From positions 62,001-126,000 of the forward strand of contig JBIIHW010000009.1 of assembly GCA_044235425.1 (NCBI GenBank): a stretch of DNA of 64,000 nt, read 5' to 3'. Source of the DNA: JBJSXJ01 sp044235425 (lineage in GTDB: Bacteria > Planctomycetota > Planctomycetia > Pirellulales > Pirellulaceae). Under the pieces are notes generated by a model. The model did not search any database. It was not told the origin of the DNA and was given only the letters and a program-made list of their open reading frames with translations. A program made the translations under genes and the position numbers. Positions 1-8,564 of the stretch are shown here, one piece after another. Within the stretch, counting starts at the first letter, position 1; the number at the start of each line of letters is the position of its first letter.

Positions 1-1
1 G

Positions 2-460
2 GATGAACTCGGTGCCTGGGCCGAAGTGGCTGGACGCCAGCAGGTCGTCCTGGCGATCAAGCCGCATGTCACCGGCGCCTTGCATCGGCCCGAAGATGCC
101 GCGTGGTTAATCGAACAGGTGCAGAGTCGTTGGATACGAGCCACGTTCGACTATAGCCACTACCAGCTACGCAACTGGAAGTTCGCCGACTGCTGGAAAA
201 CGCTCGCCTCGGTCACGTCTTTCATTCATGTGAAAGATGCCGCTGGCGATGCGGGCAAGTTTCAGTTTTTACTGCCCGGCGCAGGCTCGATCGACTACCA
301 CGAATACTTTCGCGCCGTGATCGCCAGTGGTTATCGCGGTGATGTCGTGGTCGAAGTCAGCAGCCAGCTGCATGGTCGTCCCGACTATGACGCGCGACGA
401 GCGGCACGAGAATCCTTTGGGCCTTTGCAGAAAGCTCTGGCAGCCGCTGCACAGCCATGA
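2..460 (+). CDS. Sugar phosphate isomerase/epimerase family protein (C-terminal part)
   Basis: The 5' end lies outside the window; the visible frame gives the last 152 residues. They read like the second half of a xylose-isomerase-like TIM barrel (AP_endonuc_2 family): a strand with IKPH, then TFDYSHYQLRNW, then FIHVKDA, and near the end DVVVEVS. In this family Glu, Asp and His residues at such strand ends bind a divalent metal for sugar isomerisation or epimerisation; that role here is inferred. The substrate cannot be told from the sequence. The stop overlaps the start of the next gene (ATGA), so the two are probably cotranscribed. Confidence 0.8.
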   Translation, partial: DELGAWAEVAGRQQVVLAIKPHVTGALHRPEDAAWLIEQVQSRWIRATFDYSHYQLRNWKFADCWKTLASVTSFIHVKDAAGDAGKFQFLLPGAGSIDYHEYFRAVIASGYRGDVVVEVSSQLHGRPDYDARRAARESFGPLQKALAAAAQP

Positions 461-1344
461 CCCACGACTCGCTCCGCCCCTACCTCTGGATGCTCTGTGG
501 AGCTCTGTCGTTTGCCGCGATGAGCACCTTGGTGACCGTGCTGGGAGCCACCTGCGACTGGCAACTGATTGCCATCGTCCGCACGTTTTTGGCGATGGTG
601 TTTGCGGCGGGACTGGCGGTCGCCTCCGGCGTGCCACTGGTCTATTTCCGCCCCGTCACACTCTGGATGCGAAGCTTGGCGGGAAGCATGTCGCTCGTCT
701 GCGGCTTCTACTCGCTGACCCGCTTACCCACCACGGAGGTGATCGCCCTGACGAACATGTTTCCGATCTGGGTGGCACTGCTGTCGTGGCCCCTCCTGGG
801 AACTCGACCGCCACGCGATGTCTGGCCCGCTGCCACGTGTGGCATCAGCGGCGTGCTGCTCATGCATCACTTGGATTTAAGTCACGGCAATCACGTCTGG
901 CTGATCGCACTGGCCAGCTCCTTTTTTAGCGCCATTGCCATGATTGGACTCCATAAGCTTCAAGGGATCGACCCGCGGGCCGTTGTCACACATTTTTCCG
1001 CAGTTTCGCTCATCTTTGCGCTGGCCACTTGGTTCATCTTTCCGCGTCGAGAAACCTTCGAACCCCTGGGACTCTCCCAGCTCCTGATGCTCCTTGGAGT
1101 CGGCCTGACCGCGACGGTCGGACAGATTTTTTTAACCAAAGCGTTCGCCGCTGGTTCGCCTGGGCGAGTGTCGGTGGTGAGTCTTTCGCAAGTGGGATTT
1201 GGGATGCTGATTGAATGGATCTTTTTGCGCCGCGCGTATGGCGGGACCACAATGCTCGGCATTATCTTAGTGCTGGTTCCGACTGCTTGGCTGATGTGGC
1301 GCGCCCCTCGTCCGGTCGTTCACACTCCGCTGGCTGACGAGTGA
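457..1344 (+). CDS. DMT-superfamily (EamA-like) transporter
   Basis: The 295-residue product is very hydrophobic, with about ten predicted membrane helices in two similar halves, the normal size and layout of EamA-type drug/metabolite transporters. The first half contains GALSFAAMSTLVTVLG and the segment LPTTEVIALTNMFPIWVALL, which resembles the conserved end of an EamA repeat. The second half shows LGVGLTATVGQIFLTKAFA, the matching part of the second repeat. It lies in the inner membrane and should export or import a small organic molecule; the substrate is unknown. Its ATG overlaps the stop of the sugar isomerase gene, suggesting translational coupling and perhaps a related substrate. Confidence 0.88.
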   Translation: MTHDSLRPYLWMLCGALSFAAMSTLVTVLGATCDWQLIAIVRTFLAMVFAAGLAVASGVPLVYFRPVTLWMRSLAGSMSLVCGFYSLTRLPTTEVIALTNMFPIWVALLSWPLLGTRPPRDVWPAATCGISGVLLMHHLDLSHGNHVWLIALASSFFSAIAMIGLHKLQGIDPRAVVTHFSAVSLIFALATWFIFPRRETFEPLGLSQLLMLLGVGLTATVGQIFLTKAFAAGSPGRVSVVSLSQVGFGMLIEWIFLRRAYGGTTMLGIILVLVPTAWLMWRAPRPVVHTPLADE

Positions 1345-1406
1345 CATCGCATCCATGACCGCACGCGCGATCGCGCCGCTTTCTTCTCTCGCAAGGATCA
1401 TCGTCC

Positions 1407-2426
1407 ATGGTTAGAAAACGAGTTCCGATTGCGGCCGCTTTCCTGCTCAGCGGCTTCTGGACGCTCGTGGCAGCCCACGTCTCAGCTCAGCCCAATACCG
1501 CGCCCAATACCGCGCCCGCCGCAGCGCGTTTGCCTGCCGATTACGTGCGGGATCTCGAACAAGGGCCACAGCCGGCTCGCGTGACAGCGCTGCGCGAACT
1601 GGAACGCTTGGGAGCCAAAGCGGCTCCTGCCGTCCCCGCCCTCATCGCCCTCATCGAAAAAGATAACGAGGACTATCGCACCGCCGCAGTCGCGATTCTC
1701 AAGTCCATCGGACCGGAAGCTCGAGCTGCCGTGCCCGTGCTCCGCAAATCACTCACCCATCAAGACATCCACACGCAGTACTGGTCCTGTCGCGCCCTCG
1801 GGGCCATCGGCAATGAAGCCCAGGATGCTGTCCCCGATTTGATCGCCCTGTTGCCACGCAAGAACGCCTCCGCCTCAGTCCGCCGTCACGCCGCTTTAGC
1901 TCTCGGCCAACTCGCCGAAGTCTCCGCACCGGCCGCCATCGAACCACTTATCCAAACACTGCGCGATCCGGTCGCGCAAGTCCGCTGCGATGCCGCCTGG
2001 GCACTCGGCAGAATGGGACAGAAAGCCACAGCCGCCGTGCCCGAATTACGGTTGACGCTCAAGAATCAAGCTTCAACCACTCGCATCGCCGCTGCACTCG
2101 CCCTCTGGCGCATCACCCAGCAAACCACCGACGTACTCGACACACTCGTCGCCGAACTCGGCGAAACCGAATGCCCCTGGGAAGCGGCCGAAGCGATCGA
2201 GGTATTGGGAACAGCAGCCGCACCGGCAGTCGCGCGGATTATCCCCCTACTCAAAGCTGAAGATGAAGAAGTTCGCTTTTCAGCAATCGACGCCCTGGCC
2301 GCCATCGGCCCCGCCGCTCGTGATTCACTCCCCGAACTCTCGCGACTGTCCCAAGTCGATGACAAAGAGCTCGCCGCAGCCGCTCAAGAAGCAATCGCCA
2401 AAATTAAAGCAGCGCCGAAAAAATAA
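1407..2426 (+). CDS. Exported HEAT-repeat protein
   Basis: A 339-residue protein with an N-terminal signal peptide (basic MVRKR, hydrophobic stretch, then AHVSAQ as a likely cleavage region at about residue 28). The rest is a run of about seven helical HEAT repeats, each with a core like AAPAVPALIALI or AQVRCDAAWALGRMG at intervals of roughly 35-40 residues. HEAT repeats form a curved scaffold for protein binding; no catalytic residues are visible. The start is supported by AAGGA nine bases upstream. HEAT-repeat proteins of this kind are abundant in planctomycetes and their partners are mostly unknown. The gene stands alone, followed directly by the repeat block. Confidence 0.85.
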   Translation: MVRKRVPIAAAFLLSGFWTLVAAHVSAQPNTAPNTAPAAARLPADYVRDLEQGPQPARVTALRELERLGAKAAPAVPALIALIEKDNEDYRTAAVAILKSIGPEARAAVPVLRKSLTHQDIHTQYWSCRALGAIGNEAQDAVPDLIALLPRKNASASVRRHAALALGQLAEVSAPAAIEPLIQTLRDPVAQVRCDAAWALGRMGQKATAAVPELRLTLKNQASTTRIAAALALWRITQQTTDVLDTLVAELGETECPWEAAEAIEVLGTAAAPAVARIIPLLKAEDEEVRFSAIDALAAIGPAARDSLPELSRLSQVDDKELAAAAQEAIAKIKAAPKK

Positions 2427-2476
2427 TCCGCTCAGCCGCCACAGGCCAGCCTGGAAATGCACGCAATCGCGAACAG

Positions 2477-3303
2477 AATTGGCGGGTAACCAAGGAAGTC
2501 ACCGCTTCGCCCGACACAAGGTCGGGTCGGGAGCTGACGTGTCGCATCGGGTCGGGAGCAGTCATGTCGCATCGGGTCGGGAGCAGTCGTGTCGCATCGG
2601 GCATGAGCGGCCCTCGACTGGCCCTGTGCCAGTCGGGGCAACGACTTCCTCGGTTACCAGCCGATCGCCAATAAAATAAATTGGCGGGTAACCAAGGAAG
2701 TCACCGCTTCGCCCGACACAAGGTCGGGGCGGGAGCAGTCGTGTGGCATCGGGTCGGGAGCAGTCGTGTCGCATCGGGTCGGGAGCTGACGTGTCGCATC
2801 GGGTCGGGAGCAGTCGTGTCGCATCGGGTATGAGCGGCCCTCGACTGGCCCTGTGCCAGTCGGGGCGACGACTTCCTCGGTTACCAGCCGATCGCCAATA
2901 AAATAAATTGGCGGGTAACCAAGGAAGTCACCGCTTCGCCCGACACAAGGTCGGGTCGGGAGCAGTCGTGTCGCATCGGGTCGGGAGCTGACGTGTCGCA
3001 TCGGGTCGGGAGCAGTCGTGTCGCATCGGGTCGGGAGCAGTCGTGTCGCATCGGGCATGAGCGGCCCTCGACTGGCCCTGTGCCAGTCCGGGGCAACGAC
3101 TTCCTCGGTTACCAGCCGATCGCCAATAAAATAAATTAGCGGGTAACCAAGGAAGTCACCGCTTCGCCCGACACAAGGTCGGGTCGGGAGCAGTCGTGTC
3201 GCATCGGGTCGGGAGCAGTCGTGTCGCATCGGGTCGGGAGCAGTCGTGTCGCATCGGGTCGGGAGCAGTCGTGTCGCATCGGGTCGGGAGCAGTCGTGTC
3301 GCA
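2477..3303. repeat. Nested tandem repeat block (25-bp units inside 202-228-bp higher-order units)
   Basis: Four higher-order units begin with GGCGGGTAACCAAGGAAGTC (or AGCGGG...) at 2481, 2683, 2910 and 3138, so the periods are 202, 227 and 228 bp. Each holds an array of a 25-bp unit that begins GTCGGGAGCAGTCG and ends TCGCATCGG, with 3, 4, 4 and about 5 copies; copy number explains the period differences (one extra G explains 228). A recurrent variant has GAGCTGACGTG in place of GAGCAGTCGTG. Units 1-3 end with a conserved tail (GAGCGGCCCTCGACTGG through GACTTCCTCGGTTACC to an A/T-rich spacer); unit 4 lacks the tail and stops at 3303. Both strands stay open in places only because of the repeat, so no gene is called. 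Confidence 0.95.
2485..2658. repeat. Inverted repeat bounding a higher-order unit (example: unit 1)
   Basis: GGTAACCAAGGAAGTC (2485-2500) is the inverse complement of GACTTCCTCGGTTACC (2643-2658) with one mismatch, and outside it TTGGCG (2479-2484) matches CGCCAA (2666-2671). The same pairs recur in units 2 and 3. The spacer between successive units, CGCCAA-A/T-TTGGCG, is itself an inverted repeat. Each unit could therefore fold as a long stem closed over the 25-bp array. Confidence 0.85.
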
Positions 3304-3584
3304 CGACTTTCCAAGTCGTCTAGCGGAACGTTTGTTACCGACATCAACGCCCTGCCCCGACCGGTACAGTGCCCTCCCCTCGCTGTTCCTGCGTTCTATC
3401 GCTTGGAATTCCACCGGGGATCGGGTACGGTTTTGAGATCTCGGTTCTGGTTCCTACCGGTCACGCGACAAACTCGTCGTATTCCTTCAGTCCATCCTTC
3501 CGTAATTCCGTCCGTTATTCCTTCCTTCATTTCATCCATCATTCCGTCCGTCATCCAGTAAAAACGTGACGTGGAGATCGTCTG
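3304..3584. other. Intergenic stretch with a degenerate pyrimidine-rich repeat
   Basis: Between the repeat block and the DUF1552 gene no coding region is supported. From about 3480 to 3558 the plus strand is built from variants of ATTCCGTCCGT and CATCC, a degenerate short tandem repeat. GTGGAG at about 3571 is a plausible ribosome binding site for the ATG at 3585. A promoter was not identified with confidence. Confidence 0.6.
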
Positions 3585-4913
3585 ATGATCAGCCGCAAAG
3601 ACTTGAGTTCGCAGTCCTTGCCAACGCGGGCTCCGGAGGCCTCCGCCGGTCGAGATTACCGGCACTCGGTCGCGCGGGCACCGCTGGATCGCCGCTCGCT
3701 GCTGCGCGGAGCTGGCGTGATGCTGGCGCTGCCTTTACTTGATGCGATGCGGACGACACGTGCCGATGAATCTCCGCAAGCGATTCCGCGCCGAGTCGTC
3801 TGCATCGAAACCAACATGGGGATTCTTCCTCAGTATTTCTTTCCCGAACAAGCTGGCCGTGATTATGCACTCACCCCCTACCTCGAAAAGCTCGCGCCGC
3901 ATCGCGATCAATTCACCGTCATGTCCGGCACCAGTCACCCGGGCGTGACCGGTGCACACTCAGCAGAAAAATGTTTCCTCACCGGCACTCCCCATCCCGA
4001 ACGGGGCGGGTTTCGCAATGGCGTGTCGTTCGACCAATACGTCGCTGAATTGATTGGCAATCGCACTCGTTATCCATCACTGGTGCTGGCCAATAGTAAC
4101 GAAGGCGCAACCCTCAGCTACACGCGCAGCGGAGCGCCCATTCCCTCCGAAAAAAGTCCCCGCAAACTCTTTCAAAAACTGTTCCTGCAAGGCAAGCCCG
4201 AGGAGGTGGCGGCAAATGTCGCGGCGCTGCAGCAGGGACGCAGCCTGCTTGACTTTGTCGGTGACCAGTCGCGCCGCCTGAGCCGCTCGCTGCCGACCGA
4301 TGATCGACGCCGACTGGATCAATACTTTTCTTCGGTCCGTGATTTGGAACAGCGGCTGGCGGCGAGTGAATCGTGGGAATATCGGCCGAAACCGGTTGTC
4401 ACCGCTAAAGCCCCCGAGGACATCGATGATCCCAAAGCGTTCGTGCAGCGTTCGCGGTTGTTCTATGACGTGATGCGGTTGGCTTTAGAAACCGATTCCA
4501 CTCGCATCATGTCGCTCTTCATCGACACCACGGTGATTCACAATATCACTCACCACGGGAACCGACCGGAAGTTCTGGCTGAACTACGAGGCCATGAAGA
4601 GGCCCAATTCGCGGCACTCGGTGCCTTCTTCACCGCGCTGGCCGAGGCGCGCGAAGAGGGCCAGTCGCTACTCGACCGCACCATGATTCTGTACGGCACC
4701 TGCATGGGCAGCGCGAATTCGCATTCCAACGTCAATCTCCCCGTGCTGCTGGCTGGCGGCGGTTTTCGTCACGGTCAACATCTGGCATTCGATCAGCAGA
4801 ACAACTATCCACTCACCAACCTCTTCGTCTCGATGGCTCAGCGATTGGGAATCGAGACGAACGAGTTTTCGAGCGGCAAGGGCACCTTTCGTGGATTGGA
4901 ACCGACGTCGTGA
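3585..4913 (+). CDS. DUF1552 domain protein, Tat-exported
   Basis: This 442-residue protein matches the DUF1552 family in length and layout. It has a twin-arginine signal (DRRSLLRGAGVMLALPLLDAM, about residues 36-55) and then the family pattern RVVCIETNMGILPQYFFPE, MSGTSHPGVTGAHSAEKCFLTG, TDSTRIMSLFIDTT and GGGFRHGQHLAFD. DUF1552 proteins are related to the DUF1501 (alkaline-phosphatase-like) proteins and are nearly always encoded beside a DUF1592/DUF1588 cytochrome-like protein, as here, where the genes overlap by GTGA. The biochemical function is not known. It is expected to act outside the cytoplasmic membrane. Confidence 0.92.
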   Translation: MISRKDLSSQSLPTRAPEASAGRDYRHSVARAPLDRRSLLRGAGVMLALPLLDAMRTTRADESPQAIPRRVVCIETNMGILPQYFFPEQAGRDYALTPYLEKLAPHRDQFTVMSGTSHPGVTGAHSAEKCFLTGTPHPERGGFRNGVSFDQYVAELIGNRTRYPSLVLANSNEGATLSYTRSGAPIPSEKSPRKLFQKLFLQGKPEEVAANVAALQQGRSLLDFVGDQSRRLSRSLPTDDRRRLDQYFSSVRDLEQRLAASESWEYRPKPVVTAKAPEDIDDPKAFVQRSRLFYDVMRLALETDSTRIMSLFIDTTVIHNITHHGNRPEVLAELRGHEEAQFAALGAFFTALAEAREEGQSLLDRTMILYGTCMGSANSHSNVNLPVLLAGGGFRHGQHLAFDQQNNYPLTNLFVSMAQRLGIETNEFSSGKGTFRGLEPTS

Positions 4914-7786
4914 TCGCGCGTTTTTTTAGTGTAATGGTTGCCGTTCGTCGTGCCGCCTGTCGTGCCGTTCGTTTCGCCGCTCCTGACACTGGCAAGTCTG
5001 GCTCGCTCCGCCGCCATCCGACATGTGCGCGCAGCTTCCGTTCGCCAAGCATTCTCTCGGTCTTACTGCTGCTACTCGTGTTGCCGTTTGTGGATCGGCG
5101 AAGCGCGGCGGCGGCTGAACAGTCTGATTTTTTTCGAAAGCATTGTCTTTCTTGTCATGATCGCGAATCGCGGCAAGGCGGCTTCGACCTGACACTCTTG
5201 CCCGGTGCGCTCGCAGGCGACGAACTGGTCACGACCATTCCAGCCGCTGCCGTGGGGCCGATGCCCGATGGCGCGAAACGCCCCGCCGCAGCCACCCATG
5301 ATGCCAGTTGGACTGAGACGTTCAGCCGCTGGGTGAAAGTCTACGATCGCGTTACGTCGGGTGAGATGCCGCCTCCCGGCGAGCCGCCGCTTTCTGCCGC
5401 CGAGAAGCAAGCCTTTTCCCGCTGGCTGGCTGATTCGCTGCGCCGCGTCGAGCAGCAGCGATTGGGTGGTCAGCCGCGAACTGGTCTGCGACGCCTAACA
5501 CGTGCCGAGTACGAACATACGATGCGGGATTTATTCGACCTGCCGGGAATCGTGCTACAGAATGAGTTGCCACCGGATGGAACGGCTCATGGCTTCGACA
5601 AGAACAGCGACGCACTCGACTTGTCCCACGTGAATCTGGCGAAGTATCTGGAGGCAGCCGACCGCACGCTCTCGCTCGCTATCGCCGTACAGCCGCAGCC
5701 ACCCGCACGGAAAACGCAGCGCATTTCGCTCGCCAATCCACATGGCTTTGTCGCTCATGTCTTGATGAATGGCGATGGTGTGCTGCTGAAGAACAAACAA
5801 GTCGATCCAGATTTTCCAGCCGCCGCGGAGCACAGCCATCTGGATCAAGGGGCTCACGAACGGATGGGGTCGTTTCACGACGGCGCCAGTGTCGGCCTGT
5901 TTCGTCATGAGGACGAATCGTTTCATCCGTACTTCAACGAGTTCGTAGCGATTTATCCGGCTCGCTATCGGCTGCGAACATCGCTCTGGAGCTTTCAGTG
6001 GGATCAGGGAAAAGTCTTGCCGGGGCGCGGCATCGAAGCGGCTCGTTTGTCGATCGTCACCCTCACCGGCGACGGACGCGGTGGTGGCCACCCCAGCACG
6101 CTGCTCACTCACCTGGACGCTCCGCCCGAACAGGAGCGAGTTCACGAACTGACGGCCTGGCTGAATCAGAACGATACGATCGGCTTCAACACCGCGTCGC
6201 TGGCGCCGGCCGCGAATTACTTTAAAAAACGTCGCGCGATGGAGTTCACGGGCCCCGGCATCGTCTGTGATTACTTGGAGGTGGATGGCCCGATCTTTGA
6301 TCACTGGCCGCCCCTCAGCCATCGCCGCTTGTTCGGTGACCTGCCGCTGGTCGAGTTTAAGGCGGAGGAGAATCCGGGCGTGCGACCTCCGGTGCATGAA
6401 GTGCCGCGACAAAAAATGTTCATGGGCAAGAATACGGCTGACCCGGTCACCGGACTGTGGACGGTTAAGAGCACTCAGCCGCTTGTCGATGCGGACCGTC
6501 TTTTAGCCGATTTTCTTCCCCGCGCCTTTCGGCGACCGGTGGCTGAGGAGCTGCGGCGTGACTATATGATGCTGGTTGCGCGACGCCTGGAAGCGGGCGA
6601 CTGTTTTGAAGTGGCGATGCGCTGGGCCTATCGCGCCGCACTCTGTTCGCCGCAATTCCTGTATCACCTGGACGCGGCCGAGTCGTCACCGCCGACAGTT
6701 CCCGCTCATGCTCGCATCGATCCGTTTGGCTTGGCGAATCGACTCGCTTATTTTCTTTGGAATTCACCGCCCGACGACCGACTCCGGGAACTCGCCGCCA
6801 ACGGGACGCTACCGCAGCCTCAGGTTCTGAAGGAGGAAGTGGAACGACTGCTGAACGATCCTCGCGCGCAGCGCTTTCGCGACGACTTTATTGGCCAGTG
6901 GCTCAAACTGCGTCTGATTGCGGCCACCGATCCAGATCGAAAACTCTACCCGGAATTCAGCGTCTATCTGCAAGATTCGATGGTTGCTGAGACGCGGGCG
7001 TATTTCCGCGAAATGCTGCAGGCCAATTTGAACGCCAAATATCTCGTGCAGTCCGATTTCGCCATACTGAACGAAAAACTAGCTCGGCACTATGGCATTG
7101 CGGGCGTGAGCGGCTGCGACATGCGACGAGTGCCGTTGCCGGCTGATTCGCCGCGGGGCCCCTTCTTGACCCAAGCGGCGCTGCTGAAAATCACTGCCAA
7201 TGGAACCACGACGTCGCCGGTGCCGCGCGGCGCGTTCGTCATGGACCGATTGCTGGGCCGACCGCCCGATCCGCCGCCGCCGAACATCACGGCGGTCGAG
7301 CCGGATGTGCGCGGCACGACGACGATTCGCGAGCAACTGGCCAAGCATCGCGATCATGCCAATTGCGCCGCATGCCATGCTCGCATTGACCCTCCCGGAT
7401 TCGCACTTGAAGCGTTCGACGTGATCGGCGGCCAGCGTTCGCGCTATCGCTCGATCGGTGAGGGCGACGCGCCAGACCGTGGCACGATCGATCCATTCAT
7501 TGGCCTCGGCTTCAAGCTCGGGCCTGCGGTGGACTCCACCGGTACCTGGCTTGATGGCCGCAAGTTTAGCGATGTGCGGGAATTCCAAACGATCGTGGCT
7601 CAGAGCTCCACACCGCTGCTCGCCAATCTCGCCGAACGTCTCGCTGTGTATTCGACGGGCCGTGCGACTCGGTTCAGTGACCGACCCGCCTTGGCGGCCA
7701 TTGTCACCGCCACCGAAAAACAAGGTGGTGGCATTCGCACCTTAATCCATGAACTCGTCCAAAGCGACTTGTTCCAACTTCGCTAG
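4910..7786 (+). CDS. DUF1592/DUF1588/DUF1587/DUF1585/DUF1595 planctomycete cytochrome-like protein
   Basis: A 958-residue exported protein starting at a GTG that overlaps the DUF1552 stop. A hydrophobic segment (about residues 47-60) is followed by a c-type haem site CLSCH (79-83). Then come the usual domains in order: DUF1587 (RRLTRAEYEHTMRDLF, from about 190), a long beta-rich insert, DUF1595 (FLPRAFRRPVAEE, about 530), DUF1592 (ANRLAYFLWNSPPDD, about 610), DUF1588 (GVPRG-like SPVPRGAFVMDRLLG and a second haem motif CAACHARIDPPGFALE, about 750-840) and DUF1585 at the C-terminus (LAVYSTGR to LVQSDLFQ). It is the usual partner of DUF1552 proteins. Redox or binding roles are inferred only from the haem motifs. 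Confidence 0.93.
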   Translation: MIARFFSVMVAVRRAACRAVRFAAPDTGKSGSLRRHPTCARSFRSPSILSVLLLLLVLPFVDRRSAAAAEQSDFFRKHCLSCHDRESRQGGFDLTLLPGALAGDELVTTIPAAAVGPMPDGAKRPAAATHDASWTETFSRWVKVYDRVTSGEMPPPGEPPLSAAEKQAFSRWLADSLRRVEQQRLGGQPRTGLRRLTRAEYEHTMRDLFDLPGIVLQNELPPDGTAHGFDKNSDALDLSHVNLAKYLEAADRTLSLAIAVQPQPPARKTQRISLANPHGFVAHVLMNGDGVLLKNKQVDPDFPAAAEHSHLDQGAHERMGSFHDGASVGLFRHEDESFHPYFNEFVAIYPARYRLRTSLWSFQWDQGKVLPGRGIEAARLSIVTLTGDGRGGGHPSTLLTHLDAPPEQERVHELTAWLNQNDTIGFNTASLAPAANYFKKRRAMEFTGPGIVCDYLEVDGPIFDHWPPLSHRRLFGDLPLVEFKAEENPGVRPPVHEVPRQKMFMGKNTADPVTGLWTVKSTQPLVDADRLLADFLPRAFRRPVAEELRRDYMMLVARRLEAGDCFEVAMRWAYRAALCSPQFLYHLDAAESSPPTVPAHARIDPFGLANRLAYFLWNSPPDDRLRELAANGTLPQPQVLKEEVERLLNDPRAQRFRDDFIGQWLKLRLIAATDPDRKLYPEFSVYLQDSMVAETRAYFREMLQANLNAKYLVQSDFAILNEKLARHYGIAGVSGCDMRRVPLPADSPRGPFLTQAALLKITANGTTTSPVPRGAFVMDRLLGRPPDPPPPNITAVEPDVRGTTTIREQLAKHRDHANCAACHARIDPPGFALEAFDVIGGQRSRYRSIGEGDAPDRGTIDPFIGLGFKLGPAVDSTGTWLDGRKFSDVREFQTIVAQSSTPLLANLAERLAVYSTGRATRFSDRPALAAIVTATEKQGGGIRTLIHELVQSDLFQLR

Positions 7787-7832
7787 TCCTACCGTTTCCA
7801 TTTCATCCCTCCACGCTCTGATCGTCACGACC

Positions 7833-8441
7833 ATGCTGAACAGACTTTCGCTTATCACACCGCGATGTTTCCTATTTAGCGGAATGTTCATGTGTGCCGT
7901 GTTCGCAGCGGGCGCCGAGCCGCCAACAACCACCGACAAGGCGGCTGCATCGCCAACCGATAACGAGAAGCCGGTCGTGAAGCATCAGATCACTGGTTTG
8001 TTTTGTGTGGAACGGATTGCCGATTTCCGGAACGTATGTCGCGATAAACTGGCTCGCTTTTCGCTCCAGGAAGTCGATTACGAAAACGGTGAGGCGACGT
8101 TTCGGTACGATCCACAAAAGGAGTTTCCGAACGCCAATCCGCAGCAGGTAATCGAACGGTTCGATCAGGAACTGCGGAATGCTTCGCGGCATACGTTTGG
8201 CGCGAAAGCGATTCGTGGTAAGACCAAACAGGAATTGCAGCGAGTGGAGTTCATGATTGCCGGCCTGGACTGCAAAGCCTGCTCGCTGGCCGTCTATGAA
8301 ATGCTTTACCGCCAACCGGGCGTGGAGCAAGCTCAGGCCAGTTTTCGCGAGCGACGAGCGGTGGTATGGATTGATGCGACGCTGACCGACCGCGCGACGT
8401 TAGTCAAACTGCTGCGCGAACGCAGTGTGACGGTGGAGTGA
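7833..8441 (+). CDS. Exported protein with two heavy-metal-associated (HMA-like) domains
   Basis: The ATG at 7833 is preferred over upstream in-frame starts because it begins directly with a signal-like segment (LSLITPRCFLFSGMFMCAVFAAGA); it gives 202 residues. The C-terminal domain reads VEFMIAGLDCKACSLAVYEML...AQASFRERRAVVWID, the beta-alpha-beta pattern of HMA domains with the CxxC metal site at about residues 137-140. The preceding segment (HQITGLFCVERIADFRNVC...YENGEATFRYDP) has the same shape but no CxxC, so it looks like a degenerate second HMA domain. Binding of copper, zinc or another soft metal is inferred from the family. The gene follows the DUF1592 gene by 46 bp. Confidence 0.72.
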   Translation: MLNRLSLITPRCFLFSGMFMCAVFAAGAEPPTTTDKAAASPTDNEKPVVKHQITGLFCVERIADFRNVCRDKLARFSLQEVDYENGEATFRYDPQKEFPNANPQQVIERFDQELRNASRHTFGAKAIRGKTKQELQRVEFMIAGLDCKACSLAVYEMLYRQPGVEQAQASFRERRAVVWIDATLTDRATLVKLLRERSVTVE

Positions 8442-8456
8442 ATCGCTGGTTCAAGT

Positions 8457-8499
8457 GCTGGGTGACGCGCTGGGTGACGCGCTGGGTGACGCGCTGACG
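8457..8499. repeat. 12-bp tandem repeat GCTGGGTGACGC
   Basis: Three exact copies (8457, 8469, 8481) and a partial fourth lie just after the HMA-protein stop and before the AlkB-like gene. There is no coding role visible. Confidence 0.9.
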
Positions 8500-8564
8500 A
8501 ATTCGTCGAGTGAATCGCCCGGTGCAGCGTCAACCACTAATGTCAGGAAACGAAGCGGTGATGG

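Noticed and set aside
2526..3303. The 25-bp array as a CRISPR locus
   Set aside because: Copies are contiguous with no unique spacers between them, the unit is short, and no cas genes are nearby.
2404..3414. Several overlapping minus-strand frames reading MRHDCSRPDATRLLPTRC-type repeats across the repeat block
   Set aside because: They are translations of the 25-bp repeat in different frames, without a ribosome site or a recognised domain, and their ends shift with the repeat boundaries. They were treated as spurious.
5555..6412. A long minus-strand frame opposite the DUF1592 gene
   Set aside because: It has no known domain and lies entirely within a well-supported gene on the other strand; long antisense frames are common in GC-rich sequence.
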